Source: Sulfurovum sp. TSL1
GTDB taxonomy: Bacteria; Campylobacterota; Campylobacteria; Campylobacterales; Sulfurovaceae
Assembly (NCBI RefSeq): GCF_019972135.1
Contig: NZ_BPFI01000004.1
Location: forward strand, 1-64,000
Direction of reading: 5' to 3'
Length of the DNA: 64,000 bases
Below the pieces are notes generated by a model, which was given only the letters and a program-made list of their open reading frames with translations, was not told where the DNA came from and did not search any database. Every line of letters begins with the position of its first letter. Within the stretch, counting starts at the first letter, position 1. A program made the translations under genes and the position numbers. Below, piece by piece: positions 37,700 to 47,142 of the stretch.

Positions 37700-37726
37700 A
37701 GCATTGTACTTTTTTTGTACAATGCT
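37700..37726. other. 10-bp hairpin after icd with T7 loop
   Basis: AGCATTGTAC and GTACAATGCT pair perfectly around seven T residues. Unlike an intrinsic terminator, the T-run is in the loop and not behind the stem. It may be a transcript 3' end or a protein site. Confidence 0.5.
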
Positions 37727-37949
37727 CGTAGCCAAAATAAAACAAAATTGCGGTATTCTACGCATTTATCAGAACATGGTTCTGAACACTTCTTAATTAT
37801 CTAGTGTAAAAAGATACTTTCGGCACGGGTGTGTCATTAAACATAGGGTTGATGTAAACCTCTTTTATCGCAAGGCATAATTGATAACAAAAGTTATGAG
37901 TTATGTTTTGCTCTGGGGTCCCCTATAGTTCTCACTTAAAAGGATTGTA

Positions 37950-38903
37950 ATGGTAAAAAAAGGTAAAAAAGTAACGGTTATCGGTGCAGGAAATGTTGGA
38001 GCGACTGTAGCATTTATTCTTGCAATGAATGGTGCATGCCACCATGTTGTATTGAGAGATAGAAATACGGAGATCGCTAAAGGTAAAGCGTTGGATATGT
38101 CACAGGCAGCGAACGCGGCAAGATCACACACTATTGTCTCTGTTGCCGAAGATGCTTCGGGTATGGCAGGATCAGATGTGGTCGTGATCACGGCAGGAAG
38201 TCCTAGACTACCAGGAATGAGTAGAGATGATCTCCTTATGATCAATGCAGAGATCACAAAAGAAGTGGTTGCAGATGTAAAAAAATATGCACCTGACTCG
38301 ATCATCATTATGGTTTCAAATCCTCTTGATGTAATGACCTATGTGGCATTGAAAGAATCAGGTTTTCCAAAAGAGAGAGTCGTTGGAATGGCAGGTATTT
38401 TGGATTCTGCAAGAATGGCACACTTTATTTTTGAAAAAATAGGTTACGGTGCAGGTCAGATACGTGCTTCTGTGATGGGTGGACACGGTGATGATATGGT
38501 ACCACTACCAAAATTCTCAACGGTTGCAGGTGTACCGTTGGTAGACATTTTATCTGAGAAGGATATTTGTGAAGTGGTCGAAAGAACCAAGCATGGTGGA
38601 GCAGAAATAGTCGGTTATCTTAAAACGGGATCTGCATATTATGCACCGGCAAAATCCACAGCGATCATGGTCGAAGCTATCTTGAAAGACACAAAACAGA
38701 TTCACTCTTGTGCTGTATATCTGGATGGTCATTACGGATATTCTGATGTGGTTTCAGGTGTACCTGTTGCACTGGGAGCAGGGGGTGTTGAAAAACTTTT
38801 TGAAATGACATTGAATGATGATCAAAAAGAAAGATTTGAAAAAAGTGTTGGTTCTGTAAGAAGTATGATCGATGTACTTAAAGAGAAGAATTTTTTTGGT
38901 TAA
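37950..38903 (+). CDS. mdh: malate dehydrogenase
   Basis: Interconverts malate and oxaloacetate with NAD(H). The Rossmann motif GAGNVGA is at residues 12-18, and LRDRN is the adjacent strand. The substrate Arg lies in PRLPGMSRDDLL, a malate-type sequence rather than lactate-type, and the catalytic His is in VMGGHGDDMVP. The 317-residue length fits the LDH-like MDH group. The ATG follows AAAAGGA by 6 bases. The fumarase alpha gene begins 9 bases downstream, so mdh and fumarase form an operon. Confidence 0.93.
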   Translation: MVKKGKKVTVIGAGNVGATVAFILAMNGACHHVVLRDRNTEIAKGKALDMSQAANAARSHTIVSVAEDASGMAGSDVVVITAGSPRLPGMSRDDLLMINAEITKEVVADVKKYAPDSIIIMVSNPLDVMTYVALKESGFPKERVVGMAGILDSARMAHFIFEKIGYGAGQIRASVMGGHGDDMVPLPKFSTVAGVPLVDILSEKDICEVVERTKHGGAEIVGYLKTGSAYYAPAKSTAIMVEAILKDTKQIHSCAVYLDGHYGYSDVVSGVPVALGAGGVEKLFEMTLNDDQKERFEKSVGSVRSMIDVLKEKNFFG

Positions 38904-38912
38904 AGGGTATAG

Positions 38913-39764
38913 ATGAGAGAAATTGAATTTGATGTTGTTGTAAAAGCAGTAAAAGATATGATCATGCATTGTGGTACAGATCTACCACAGGATACGTATG
39001 ATGCACTCCAAGCTGCTATGGAGGCTGAAAAGTCACCAGTAAGTAAAGAGGTGATACGCCAAATACTTGAAAATGCCAACATCGCGAAAGATGAAAAGAG
39101 ACCACTCTGTCAAGATACAGGTTTGGCAGTATTTTTTGTAAAGGTCGGTGAAGATGTGCGAATTAAAGGCGGTCTTTTAAAAGATGCGATCAACAAAGGA
39201 ACAGAAGAGGGGTACACGGAAGGGTATCTAAGAGCTTCAACATGTGAACCGTTCAGTCGCTTGAATTTAAAAGATACCGTAGGATATAACCTTCCGGCTA
39301 TTATCCATTTTGATATCGTTGAAGGAGATAAGATCGACATTGAATACGCTGCAAAAGGTGGTGGTTCAGAGAATGTTTCCCGTGCAAAAGTACTGCCTCC
39401 TGCAGCAGGGAAAGATGGCGTGGTTGAGTTTGTAAAAGAGGTGATCTCTGATGCAGGCGGAAACCCATGCCCTCCTATTACTGTGGGTGTGGGGATCGGC
39501 GGAACATTTGAAAGAGCAGTTATCTCCTCCAAACATGCACTTTTTAGAGATCTTGAAACAACACACGAAGACCCTGAGATGGCTGAACTCGAAGAGAGAA
39601 TTTTAACTGAGATCAACCATCTTGGTATTGGTGCTATGGGTATGGGTGGAACGAAGACGGCATTGGCTGTACATATTGAGTCAAACCCTTGTCACATCGC
39701 GTCACTTCCTGTCTCTGTCAATGTTCAGTGTCACTCATCAAGACATACACATATCACGATATAA
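38913..39764 (+). CDS. fumarate hydratase class I, alpha subunit
   Basis: Larger subunit of the two-part iron-sulfur fumarase. The 283 residues carry the cluster-ligand segments RPLCQDTGLAVFFV, RASTCEPFSRLN and NPCPPITVGVGIGG. The GAMGMGGTKTALAVH and RHTH motifs near the end are also family features. The tartrate dehydratase subunits are homologous, so the substrate is assigned from the TCA context. Mdh lies immediately upstream and the beta subunit gene 9 bases downstream. Confidence 0.92.
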   Translation: MREIEFDVVVKAVKDMIMHCGTDLPQDTYDALQAAMEAEKSPVSKEVIRQILENANIAKDEKRPLCQDTGLAVFFVKVGEDVRIKGGLLKDAINKGTEEGYTEGYLRASTCEPFSRLNLKDTVGYNLPAIIHFDIVEGDKIDIEYAAKGGGSENVSRAKVLPPAAGKDGVVEFVKEVISDAGGNPCPPITVGVGIGGTFERAVISSKHALFRDLETTHEDPEMAELEERILTEINHLGIGAMGMGGTKTALAVHIESNPCHIASLPVSVNVQCHSSRHTHITI

Positions 39765-39773
39765 GAGGAAGGA

Positions 39774-40331
39774 ATGGCTACGTATACATTAACAACACCA
39801 CTCACTTCTGAAGATACAAAAAAACTTGTAGCTGGAGATACTGTTTTACTGAACGGTACTATATACACGGCTAGAGATGCTGCACATAAGAGACTTGTAG
39901 AGCTCATCGAAGCAGGTAAGGAACTTCCGTTTGATCTAGAAGGTTCTGTGATCTATTTTGTTGGTCCAACACCTCCTAAGCCAGGTGACCCGATCGGTAG
40001 TGCAGGTCCAACGACTTCTTATAGAATGGACTCTTATTCTCCAACGATGTTAAAGCATGGTTCAAAGGGAATGATCGGAAAAGGTAAAAGAAACCAGGAA
40101 GTAAAAGATGCGTGTGTTGCATATGATGGTATCTATTTTGGTGCTACAGGTGGAGCAGGTGCTTTACTTGGTAAACAGATCCGTTCAGCAGAAGTCATCG
40201 CGTATCCGGAACTTGGCCCGGAAGCTGTAAGAAAGATCACAGTCGAAGATTTTCCTGTCACTGTTGTCAATGATACCAAAGGTAATGATATCTATCAGAT
40301 GGGCCGTGCACAGTACGAGGTTAAGGATTAA
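39774..40331 (+). CDS. fumarate hydratase class I, beta subunit
   Basis: Smaller, C-terminal subunit of class I fumarase. The 185-residue protein has the swivelling domain with LTTPLTSEDTKKLVAGDTVL and GPTPPKPGDPIGSAGPTTSY, where the Gly-rich loop forms part of the active site, and ends with FPVTVVNDTKGNDIY. It has to pair with the alpha subunit encoded just upstream. AAGAGGAAGGA precedes the ATG. Confidence 0.93.
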   Translation: MATYTLTTPLTSEDTKKLVAGDTVLLNGTIYTARDAAHKRLVELIEAGKELPFDLEGSVIYFVGPTPPKPGDPIGSAGPTTSYRMDSYSPTMLKHGSKGMIGKGKRNQEVKDACVAYDGIYFGATGGAGALLGKQIRSAEVIAYPELGPEAVRKITVEDFPVTVVNDTKGNDIYQMGRAQYEVKD

Positions 40332-40391
40332 AATCCAATGCATTTGAAGGGCTAAACCTCGAATCGTATAGCTTAAAAAAGATTTCAATTG

Positions 40392-40425
40392 GGTAACACT
40401 GTATTTAACTATATCCAGTGTCACC
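40392..40425 (+). terminator. hairpin after fumarase beta
   Basis: GGTAACACTG (40392-40401) pairs with CAGTGTCACC (40416-40425) with one mismatch, around a 14-base AT-rich loop. No T-run follows. Confidence 0.4.
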
Positions 40426-40526
40426 TACTTCCTACCACATCACTATTCACATTTTTTAGCTTCGCAATATTTCATTAACCGAAACATAGTACCATAGTCA
40501 ATAATGATGATGGGAAAGGATCACCT

Positions 40527-41924
40527 ATGGATTATAGAATAGAAAAGGACACGATGGGGGAGATGCAGGTCCCTGCTGACAAATACTGGGGTGCACAAAC
40601 ACAACGATCCGTGCATAATTTTGAGATAGGCAATGAAAAAATGCCTCTTGAAGTCGTTTATGGTTTTGCCAATCTAAAAAAAGCCTGTGCACTGGTCAAT
40701 CACTCTTTAGGTCGCCTCGATGATGAAAAAACAACGGCGATATCCAAGGCATGTGATAGGGTTCTCTCGGGTGAACTGGATGACAATTTCCCCCTTGTCG
40801 TATGGCAGACAGGATCAGGTACACAGTCGAACATGAATATGAATGAAGTCGTTGCGAATAAAGCAACAGAGATCCTGGGTGGAGATTTTACACAAGAAAA
40901 TCTGGTGCATCCCAACGATGATGTAAATAAAGGTCAGAGTTCAAATGACACGTATCCTACTGCGATGCGTATCGCTGAAGTTGTAGCGGTCACAGATAAG
41001 CTTCTTCCCGCACTCAGCCAATTGAAAAACACACTGGATGAAAAAGCAAAAATGTTTTCTGACATTGTGAAGATAGGTCGTACACATCTTCAAGATGCAA
41101 CTCCACTGACACTGGGACAAGAACTTTCCGGGTATGTTGCTATGCTAGAGACAAATCTTAAGCAGATCAATGATGCACTTCTCTACTGTAAAGAACTGGC
41201 GATCGGCGGTACGGCTGTAGGTACGGGTCTGAATTCTCATCCTGAGTTTTCACAAAGAGTAGTGGTGCAACTGAACCAGTTTATGGCAAAAAATTATGGA
41301 TTTGTTTCGCAGGCCAATAAGTTTCATGCACTTACGGGACATGATGCTGAAGTTGTATTGAGTGGAGCACTTAAGGCACTTGCTGCAAATCTTATGAAAA
41401 TCGCCAATGATATACGATGGTTGGCATCAGGTCCAAGATGTGGTTTAGGAGAGATCGAGATTCCTGCAAATGAACCGGGTTCTTCTATCATGCCGGGTAA
41501 GGTCAATCCGACACAGGCAGAAGCGATGACCATGGTGGCGGTACAGGTGATGGGTAATGATACAGCAGTGGGGATCGCCGCATCCCAAGGGAATTTTGAA
41601 CTCAATGTCTTCAAACCGGTGATCGCGTATAATGTCCTGCAATCCATTCGGCTTCTCTCTGATACCTTAAGAAGTTTTGATCTGAACTGTGCAGTAGGGA
41701 TCGAGCCGATCAGAGCCAATATTGACAAATTCTTAAATGATTCACTCATGTTAGTGACTGCATTGAATCCTCATATCGGGTATGAAAATGCAGCAAAAAT
41801 CGCGAAGCAGGCGCATGCAAACGGTACGACACTGAAAGAAGAAGCTGTAGCACTTGGCCTGATGTCTGCAGAAGAGTTTGATAAAAATGTGAAACCCGAA
41901 GAGATGGTTTCCCCCAAAGCTTAA
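40527..41924 (+). CDS. fumC: fumarate hydratase class II
   Basis: A 465-residue, cluster-free fumarase. The superfamily signature [11 protein letters not shown] begins at residue 318. The segment [19 protein letters not shown] is the fumarase form, distinct from the HPNDHVN-type sequence of aspartase, and [15 protein letters not shown] is also typical. This makes a second, unrelated fumarase beside the class I enzyme. AAAGGATCACCT precedes the ATG. A perfect hairpin at 41935-41954 follows the stop. Confidence 0.93.
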   Translation: MDYRIEKDTMGEMQVPADKYWGAQTQRSVHNFEIGNEKMPLEVVYGFANLKKACALVNHSLGRLDDEKTTAISKACDRVLSGELDDNFPLVVWQTGSGTQSNMNMNEVVANKATEILGGDFTQENLVHPNDDVNKGQSSNDTYPTAMRIAEVVAVTDKLLPALSQLKNTLDEKAKMFSDIVKIGRTHLQDATPLTLGQELSGYVAMLETNLKQINDALLYCKELAIGGTAVGTGLNSHPEFSQRVVVQLNQFMAKNYGFVSQANKFHALTGHDAEVVLSGALKALAANLMKIANDIRWLASGPRCGLGEIEIPANEPGSSIMPGKVNPTQAEAMTMVAVQVMGNDTAVGIAASQGNFELNVFKPVIAYNVLQSIRLLSDTLRSFDLNCAVGIEPIRANIDKFLNDSLMLVTALNPHIGYENAAKIAKQAHANGTTLKEEAVALGLMSAEEFDKNVKPEEMVSPKA

Positions 41925-41934
41925 TGTTTTACCT

Positions 41935-41954
41935 CCCTTTTGTTACCAAAAGGG
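41935..41954 (+). terminator. hairpin after fumC
   Basis: CCCTTTTG (41935-41942) and CAAAAGGG (41947-41954) form a perfect 8-bp stem with the 4-base loop TTAC. It is not followed by a T-run. Confidence 0.6.
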
Positions 41955-42113
41955 ACAATATGATGGCTACACTATAAAATCTGAGAGAATCTCTCTAACT
42001 TAAATGTGTAAATACATAACAGTTTTCTAAAATCACTATCTTTTATAGACAAATTAATCAATTCTTATTCTCTTTCATCGTATAGTATTCCAATTTTATT
42101 AAAAGGAGTACAC

Positions 42114-43286
42114 GTGAATATTCATGAGTATCAAGCGAAACAAATATTCCAAAAGTATGGTGTTCCAACACCTAGAGGTATTATTGCAAATACACCTGAT
42201 CAAGCTGTAGCAAATGCACAAGAACTGGGTGGTAATATTTGGGTAGTAAAGGCACAGATCCACGCTGGTGGTAGAGGACTGGGCGGTGGTGTCAAACTTG
42301 CTAGGTCTGAGGAGGAAGTAAGAGAACTTGCCAAAGAGATCCTGGGTATGACTCTGGTCACACACCAAACTGGACCAGAAGGTAAATTGGTTCAAAAAGT
42401 ATATATCGAAGAGGGTGCAGCGATTGCCGATGAGCTTTATCTTTCTGTTGTACTTGACAGAGCCGCTGAAATGCCAATTATCATGGCTTCAACTGAAGGT
42501 GGTATGGATATTGAAACGGTAGCACATGATACTCCTGAAAAGATCATAAAAATCAAAGTAGATCCTGCGATCGGGTTCCAACCTTACCATGGTAGAGAAC
42601 TTGTATTCGGTCTTGGTATCACAGATAAAGATGAACAAAAGAAGATGATGGATTTCGCTTCTAAACTGTATAAGCTTTATATGGAAAATGATGCCGAGAT
42701 GATCGAGATCAATCCGTTGATCAAAACAGAGTCTGGTGACTTCCTGGCACTCGATGGAAAAATGGGATTCGATGACTCTGCTCTTGGACGCCACCCGGAT
42801 ATCGAAGATATGAGAGATATCTCAGAAGAAGACCCTGATGAGAGGGAAGCGAGCCAATATGGTCTTTCTTATATCGCACTTGATGGTGAGATCGGTTGTA
42901 TGGTAAACGGTGCAGGTCTTGCAATGGGTACTATGGATACGATCAACTATATGGGTGGAACACCTGCAAACTTCCTTGATGTGGGTGGTTCGGCAAATGC
43001 TGAAACAGTTGCAAAAGGATTTGAGATCATTCTTAAAAATCCAAACGTGAAAGCGATCTTTGTAAATATCTTCGGTGGTATCGTAAGATGTGACAGAATT
43101 GCAAACGGTATTCTTGAAGCAACAAAACTTGTAGATGTACATGTACCTGTTATAGTGCGTCTTGATGGAACGAATGCAGCGGAAGCAGCAGAGATTCTTA
43201 AAAATGCAAATATTCCAAACGTTATTGCAGCAACAGATCTAGCAGATGGTGCAGCAAAAGCAGTAGCAGCGGCAAAGGGAGAGTAA
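42114..43286 (+). CDS. sucC: succinate-CoA ligase, beta subunit
   Basis: Beta subunit of succinyl-CoA synthetase, which couples succinyl-CoA and succinate to ATP or GTP. The 390-residue protein has an N-terminal ATP-grasp domain (NIHEYQAKQIFQKYGVP, AQIHAGGRGLGGGVKLA) and a C-terminal CoA-ligase domain (GGIVRCDRIANGI). The start is GTG at 42114, chosen because AAGGAG lies 5 bases upstream and VNIHEYQ is the standard N terminus. TATAGT at about 42081 may be a -10 box. sucD follows after 3 bases. Confidence 0.96.
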   Translation: MNIHEYQAKQIFQKYGVPTPRGIIANTPDQAVANAQELGGNIWVVKAQIHAGGRGLGGGVKLARSEEEVRELAKEILGMTLVTHQTGPEGKLVQKVYIEEGAAIADELYLSVVLDRAAEMPIIMASTEGGMDIETVAHDTPEKIIKIKVDPAIGFQPYHGRELVFGLGITDKDEQKKMMDFASKLYKLYMENDAEMIEINPLIKTESGDFLALDGKMGFDDSALGRHPDIEDMRDISEEDPDEREASQYGLSYIALDGEIGCMVNGAGLAMGTMDTINYMGGTPANFLDVGGSANAETVAKGFEIILKNPNVKAIFVNIFGGIVRCDRIANGILEATKLVDVHVPVIVRLDGTNAAEAAEILKNANIPNVIAATDLADGAAKAVAAAKGE

Positions 43287-43289
43287 TAG

Positions 43290-44159
43290 ATGTCAATTTT
43301 AGTAAATAAAGATACAAAAGTAATCGTTCAAGGTTTTACAGGTAAAGAGGGTTCTTTCCATGCTGAACAGTGTATAGACTATGGTACAAATATCGTAGGT
43401 GGTGTGACACCGAACAAAGGTGGACAAACACATCTTGGAAAGCCTGTATTTAATACAGTGAGAGATGCAGTAGAGACTACTGGGGCAACTGTTTCTATGA
43501 TATTCGTTCCACCGGCATTTGTAGCAGATGCGGTCATGGAAGCAGCGGATGCGGGTATCGAACTTGCAGTCATCATTACAGAAGGTGCACCGGTTAGAGA
43601 TATGCAAATGGCTAAAGCGCATGCCGTTAAGAACAATATGAAGACGATCGGGCCAAACTGTCCTGGTATCATTACAGCAGAAGAGTGTAAGATAGGGATC
43701 ATGCCTGGTATGATCTTCAAAAAAGGGAATATCGGACTTATCTCTAAATCTGGTACATTGACGTATGAAGGCGCAAACCAGGTATGTAATGAAGGTTTTG
43801 GTATTTCAACAGCTGTTGGTATCGGTGGAGACCCGATCATTGGTCTTAGCTACAAGCACCTTCTTAAAGAATTCCAGGATGATCCTGAAACTGAAGCGAT
43901 CGTTATGATCGGTGAAATTGGTGGAGATCTTGAGATCCAGGCAGCAGCATATATCAAAGAGAACATCACTAAACCAGTGGTTGCTTTCATCGCAGGTCAA
44001 ACTGCACCGGCAGGTAAAAGAATGGGGCACGCAGGTGCAATTATCTCTGGTTCTGCAGGTACAGCAAAAGAGAAAATGGATGCACTTCAGGCAGCAGGCG
44101 TGAAAGTGGTTGTTTCTCCTGCTGAGATCGGTAAAGCTGTGAAAGAAGTTCTTTCTTAA
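43290..44159 (+). CDS. sucD: succinate-CoA ligase, alpha subunit
   Basis: The 289-residue alpha subunit carries the CoA-binding fold ([15 protein letters not shown] near the N terminus, [14 protein letters not shown]) and the phosphohistidine in [10 protein letters not shown], His at residue 247. [20 protein letters not shown] is also diagnostic. It is the last gene of the TCA block; the 2-oxoglutarate:ferredoxin oxidoreductase genes that I recall following sucCD in related genomes are not present here. A perfect hairpin follows. Confidence 0.96.
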   Translation: MSILVNKDTKVIVQGFTGKEGSFHAEQCIDYGTNIVGGVTPNKGGQTHLGKPVFNTVRDAVETTGATVSMIFVPPAFVADAVMEAADAGIELAVIITEGAPVRDMQMAKAHAVKNNMKTIGPNCPGIITAEECKIGIMPGMIFKKGNIGLISKSGTLTYEGANQVCNEGFGISTAVGIGGDPIIGLSYKHLLKEFQDDPETEAIVMIGEIGGDLEIQAAAYIKENITKPVVAFIAGQTAPAGKRMGHAGAIISGSAGTAKEKMDALQAAGVKVVVSPAEIGKAVKEVLS

Positions 44160-44173
44160 TTCATACGCTTTTA

Positions 44174-44191
44174 GTGGGCATACGTGCCCAC
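44174..44191 (+). terminator. hairpin after sucD
   Basis: GTGGGCA (44174-44180) pairs with TGCCCAC (44185-44191) around TACG, followed by a loose pyrimidine tract. Confidence 0.65.
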
Positions 44192-44277
44192 ACCTCTATC
44201 ATCTATTTCTTTTCTACACTCATTTTTATCCCCCTTGTAATAATGTAATATTATATTTTTAATTTAGTTTTTTTGAC

Positions 44278-44283
44278 TATAAT
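44278..44283 (+). promoter_or_regulatory. -10 box upstream of the HMA gene
   Basis: Consensus TATAAT in a very AT-rich stretch, 31 bases before the start codon. CAGGAG lies upstream of the ATG as ribosome binding site. Confidence 0.55.
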
Positions 44284-44313
44284 ACTACTAAATTTAATCG
44301 TCAGGAGTTATTT

Positions 44314-44592
44314 ATGCAGCAATCATTTGAGGTCTTTAATGTCAAATGTGGCGGGTGTGCAGCTACACTCAAGAGTAAACTTGCCAAAGAATTTGGAGAG
44401 ATAGAAGTCGATTTAAACGTACTTCCTCGAAAAATAACTTTAGATATAGACAACAAGGATATCGATAAATTATCCAAAGCATTGAAAGCACTCGGTTATC
44501 CTTTGGCTTCAGAAGAGATGGGTTTCATGGACAGTACTTCAGCAAAAGCAAAAAGTTTTGTTTCTTGTGCCATAGGTAAAATGAACAGTTGA
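44314..44592 (+). CDS. heavy-metal-associated (HMA) domain protein
   Basis: A 92-residue protein whose first 70 residues fold as an HMA domain with the CxxC metal site in KCGGCAATLKSKL (Cys 12 and 15). The C-terminal tail has one more Cys (FVSCAIGKM). Proteins like this carry copper or another soft metal, or take the place of a chaperone for a P-type ATPase, but no transporter is encoded nearby. It has its own promoter and stands between sucD and the RNase P RNA gene. Confidence 0.85.
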   Translation: MQQSFEVFNVKCGGCAATLKSKLAKEFGEIEVDLNVLPRKITLDIDNKDIDKLSKALKALGYPLASEEMGFMDSTSAKAKSFVSCAIGKMNS

Positions 44593-44685
44593 TCTGGAGA
44601 AATAATTTCTGTAATTTCCCTGCTTCTATAGAGTATATCAATTCTTATATTAATCATAACTCTTAACAATCACCTTTTTATATGG

Positions 44686-44691
44686 TATAAT
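44686..44691 (+). promoter_or_regulatory. -10 box of rnpB
   Basis: TATAAT ends 6 bases before the predicted RNA start at about 44698, which is the expected spacing. Confidence 0.7.
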
Positions 44692-44697
44692 TGCATT

Positions 44698-45036
44698 AAG
44701 GTGAATAGGTAGTTGCTGGTGGCTTTATGCCACGAGAGGAAAGTCCGGGCTGCAAGTGAGACAGGACTCCATCTAACGGATGGCCAGAGTGATCTGAGGG
44801 CAAGTGCAACAGAAAGTAGGTAGCCACTTCGGTGGTGATAGTGAAAGGGTGGGGTAAGAGCCCACCAGTGCCTGTGGTAACATGGGCAGCTAGGTAAACC
44901 CTGTCCGCAGCAAGAAGTATATGGTATAAGTCTCACAGGCTGTTAGATCAGCACTCATACTTTGCTTGAACGTATTGGTAACAATACGTCTAGATAAATA
45001 ACTACCCACGACAAAACCCGGCTTATCGTTCACCTT
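44698..45036 (+). ncRNA. rnpB: RNase P RNA (bacterial type A)
   Basis: Catalytic RNA that trims the 5' ends of tRNA precursors. The P1 stem is formed by AAGGTGAA at 44698-44705 and TTCACCTT at 45029-45036, which fixes both ends. Universally conserved elements appear in order: GAGGAAAGTCCGGGCT near 44736, ACAGAAAGTAG near 44809, TGTGGTAACATGGGCAGC near 44873, AGGTAAACCCTGTCC near 44892, and ACAAAACCCGGCTTATCG near 45012. Length is about 340 bases. A TATAAT box is properly placed upstream. Confidence 0.97.
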
Positions 45037-45192
45037 ATCTTCTTATTTGAACTTTATCATCCCAAAAGCTATAAAAACAGTTGTTTTCAGGGTCTATTGG
45101 TATGGAAAGAGCCTTCCTGGAGATACTTCTTGGTATTTCATATTCAGCACTTAACTCTATTTTGATATAATCAGTGAAAAAAGAGATGGTGA

Positions 45193-45900
45193 ATGAAAGC
45201 TTTTTTATTATTATTGACCCCATTAGTGATCTTTGCAAAAGTACATTATGCAAAAGTCGAACCCTATGAATCTGTAACCTTGAAGTCTGCTGTCAGTGCC
45301 TTGGTACTAGATGTAGATCTGGAAGCTGAAGGGAGTGTAGTGGATCAAAAACGTGTGATCTATCTGGATGATTATTTGGATAAGATCAACTTGAAAACAT
45401 CCAAAGAAACTCTTCTCATTCTTCATGAAACGTTAAAACGAAAAGAATCATATTTTCAACGCATAGATAAGTTGAAAACAACATCTGCGGCCCAAAAAGA
45501 CGAGGCTTTTTACAGTTTTGCTTCTGCAAAAACACAGTATTTGGATATGCAGTATAAGATTGCGCAGCTTGAAGACAGTATTGAAAAAAAATCTATTGTA
45601 CTCAAGAATATGTATCTGTATGAAATAATGGTACGCAAAGGTGATTATGTATCACCGGGGTCACCTTTGGCAACAGTAGCGGATGTAAGCAGAGCAAAGT
45701 TGGTACTTTTTTTAGAACCTGAAGAGTTGGATCAGATAGGGCAAAAAACGGTCTATCTGAACGGTGAAAAAACAGCGTATAAGGTAGATAAAGTCTGGAG
45801 AGTAGCGGATGAGAAGTTCATCTCTTCTTATCGTGCAGAGATATACATACCCGCACCTGAGGGATCATTTTCCGAGCTTATGAAAGTAGAGATAAAATAA
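45193..45900 (+). CDS. HlyD-like periplasmic adaptor protein
   Basis: A 235-residue protein with signal peptide MKAFLLLLTPLVIFAKVHYA. Residues 20-55 and 145-175 look like the two halves of a lipoyl-type domain (AKVEPYESVTLKSAVSALVL and MVRKGDYVSPGSPLATVADV), with a helical hairpin in between (about 75-135). It thus resembles a short membrane fusion protein, but no inner-membrane pump is encoded nearby. A TolC-like protein is encoded two genes on, beyond argD. GGTGA precedes the ATG. Confidence 0.75.
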   Translation: MKAFLLLLTPLVIFAKVHYAKVEPYESVTLKSAVSALVLDVDLEAEGSVVDQKRVIYLDDYLDKINLKTSKETLLILHETLKRKESYFQRIDKLKTTSAAQKDEAFYSFASAKTQYLDMQYKIAQLEDSIEKKSIVLKNMYLYEIMVRKGDYVSPGSPLATVADVSRAKLVLFLEPEELDQIGQKTVYLNGEKTAYKVDKVWRVADEKFISSYRAEIYIPAPEGSFSELMKVEIK

Positions 45901-45957
45901 TCATTACAAAACAACACTTTGCTATAATACTGTAAAGACTAATAGAGATGGGAAAAA

Positions 45958-47142
45958 ATGAATTTAGAACAACAAGATAAACAATATGTGCTTCAAACTT
46001 ATGCACGTGACTATACGAACTTTGTCAAAGGTGTAGGATCTACACTCTATGATGAGCATGGTAAAGATTATATAGATTTCGCTTCCGGTATCGCTGTAAA
46101 CTCTGTAGGACATAACCATCCTAAGCTGGTTGAAGCTATCTGTAACCAGGCTAAAAACATCATACATATCTCAAACCTTCAAGTGATAGAGCCACAGGCA
46201 AAGCTGGCACAGAAGATGGTAGAGCTCAGCGGATATGATATGGGTGTATTCTTTGCCAACTCGGGTGCAGAAGCGAATGAAGGGGCGATCAAGATCGCGC
46301 GTAAGTATGGTGAGACGAAATTTGCAAACAAGCGTTATAAAGTGATCACACTTGAACACTCCTTTCATGGGCGTACGATCACGACAGTGAAGGCAACAGG
46401 CCAGGAGAGTTTTCATACGCCGAACTTTTCACCCTATCCGGAAGGATTCAGCTATGAAAAGAGTATCGAAGATGTCTATAAAGCCATCGATGATGAGACT
46501 GTAGCAGTGCTTATCGAGTTGGTTCAGGGTGAGGGTGGGGTCCAGCCTTTTGAAAAAGAGGAGATCCAACAACTCGCTAAGCACCTCAAGGAGAAAGGTG
46601 TGCTGCTTATCGTGGATGAGGTACAAACAGGTGTCTACCGTACCGGTGAGTTTCTCGCATCCAATCTTTATGAGATCGAACCGGATATCATCACTTTGGC
46701 CAAAGGACTTGGTGGCGGTGTACCCATAGGTGCTGTGATGACCAAGCATAAAGATGTTCTGGTCGCAGGAGATCATGGAAGTACGTTTGGAGGTAATTAC
46801 CTCAGTACTGCTGCAGGTCTTGCAGTGTTAGATATTTTGCATCCTTTGTATGATGATGGTACCATTGATGAAACCTTGGTCTACTTTTCACAAAGATTGC
46901 ATGAGATGGCTGAAACATATACGCATTTGTTTGAAAAAGAAGTAGGATTGGGATTGATGCGGGGACTCCGTGCCAAAAGTGCGGATGTTCAGGTAGGTGT
47001 GATAAAGAACTGTATGGCCGAAGGCCTTGTTGTCCTTAAAGCAGGACGCAATACGGTACGTTTTCTGCCAAGTCTCACCATCAGTAAAAATGAAATGGAT
47101 GAAGGGTTTAAACGTTTTGAAAAAGCTATTTCTTCTTTGTAG
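45958..47142 (+). CDS. argD: acetylornithine aminotransferase
   Basis: PLP-dependent aminotransferase of arginine synthesis; the same enzyme often also serves the lysine pathway. The PLP lysine is in TLAKGLGGGVPIGAV at residue 249. FFANSGAEANEGAIKIARKYG and VDEVQTGVYRTG are typical class III segments. The 394-residue length is normal. AGATGGGAAAAA precedes the ATG and TATAATAC lies near 45922. The 3' end overlaps the next gene, and the gene is oddly framed by two envelope-protein genes. Confidence 0.95.
   Translation: MNLEQQDKQYVLQTYARDYTNFVKGVGSTLYDEHGKDYIDFASGIAVNSVGHNHPKLVEAICNQAKNIIHISNLQVIEPQAKLAQKMVELSGYDMGVFFANSGAEANEGAIKIARKYGETKFANKRYKVITLEHSFHGRTITTVKATGQESFHTPNFSPYPEGFSYEKSIEDVYKAIDDETVAVLIELVQGEGGVQPFEKEEIQQLAKHLKEKGVLLIVDEVQTGVYRTGEFLASNLYEIEPDIITLAKGLGGGVPIGAVMTKHKDVLVAGDHGSTFGGNYLSTAAGLAVLDILHPLYDDGTIDETLVYFSQRLHEMAETYTHLFEKEVGLGLMRGLRAKSADVQVGVIKNCMAEGLVVLKAGRNTVRFLPSLTISKNEMDEGFKRFEKAISSL

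Noticed and set aside
47027..47098. 5' extension of the TolC-like gene into argD
   Set aside because: The extension gives no signal peptide at its start and lies entirely within argD coding sequence; later starts give a normal signal peptide.
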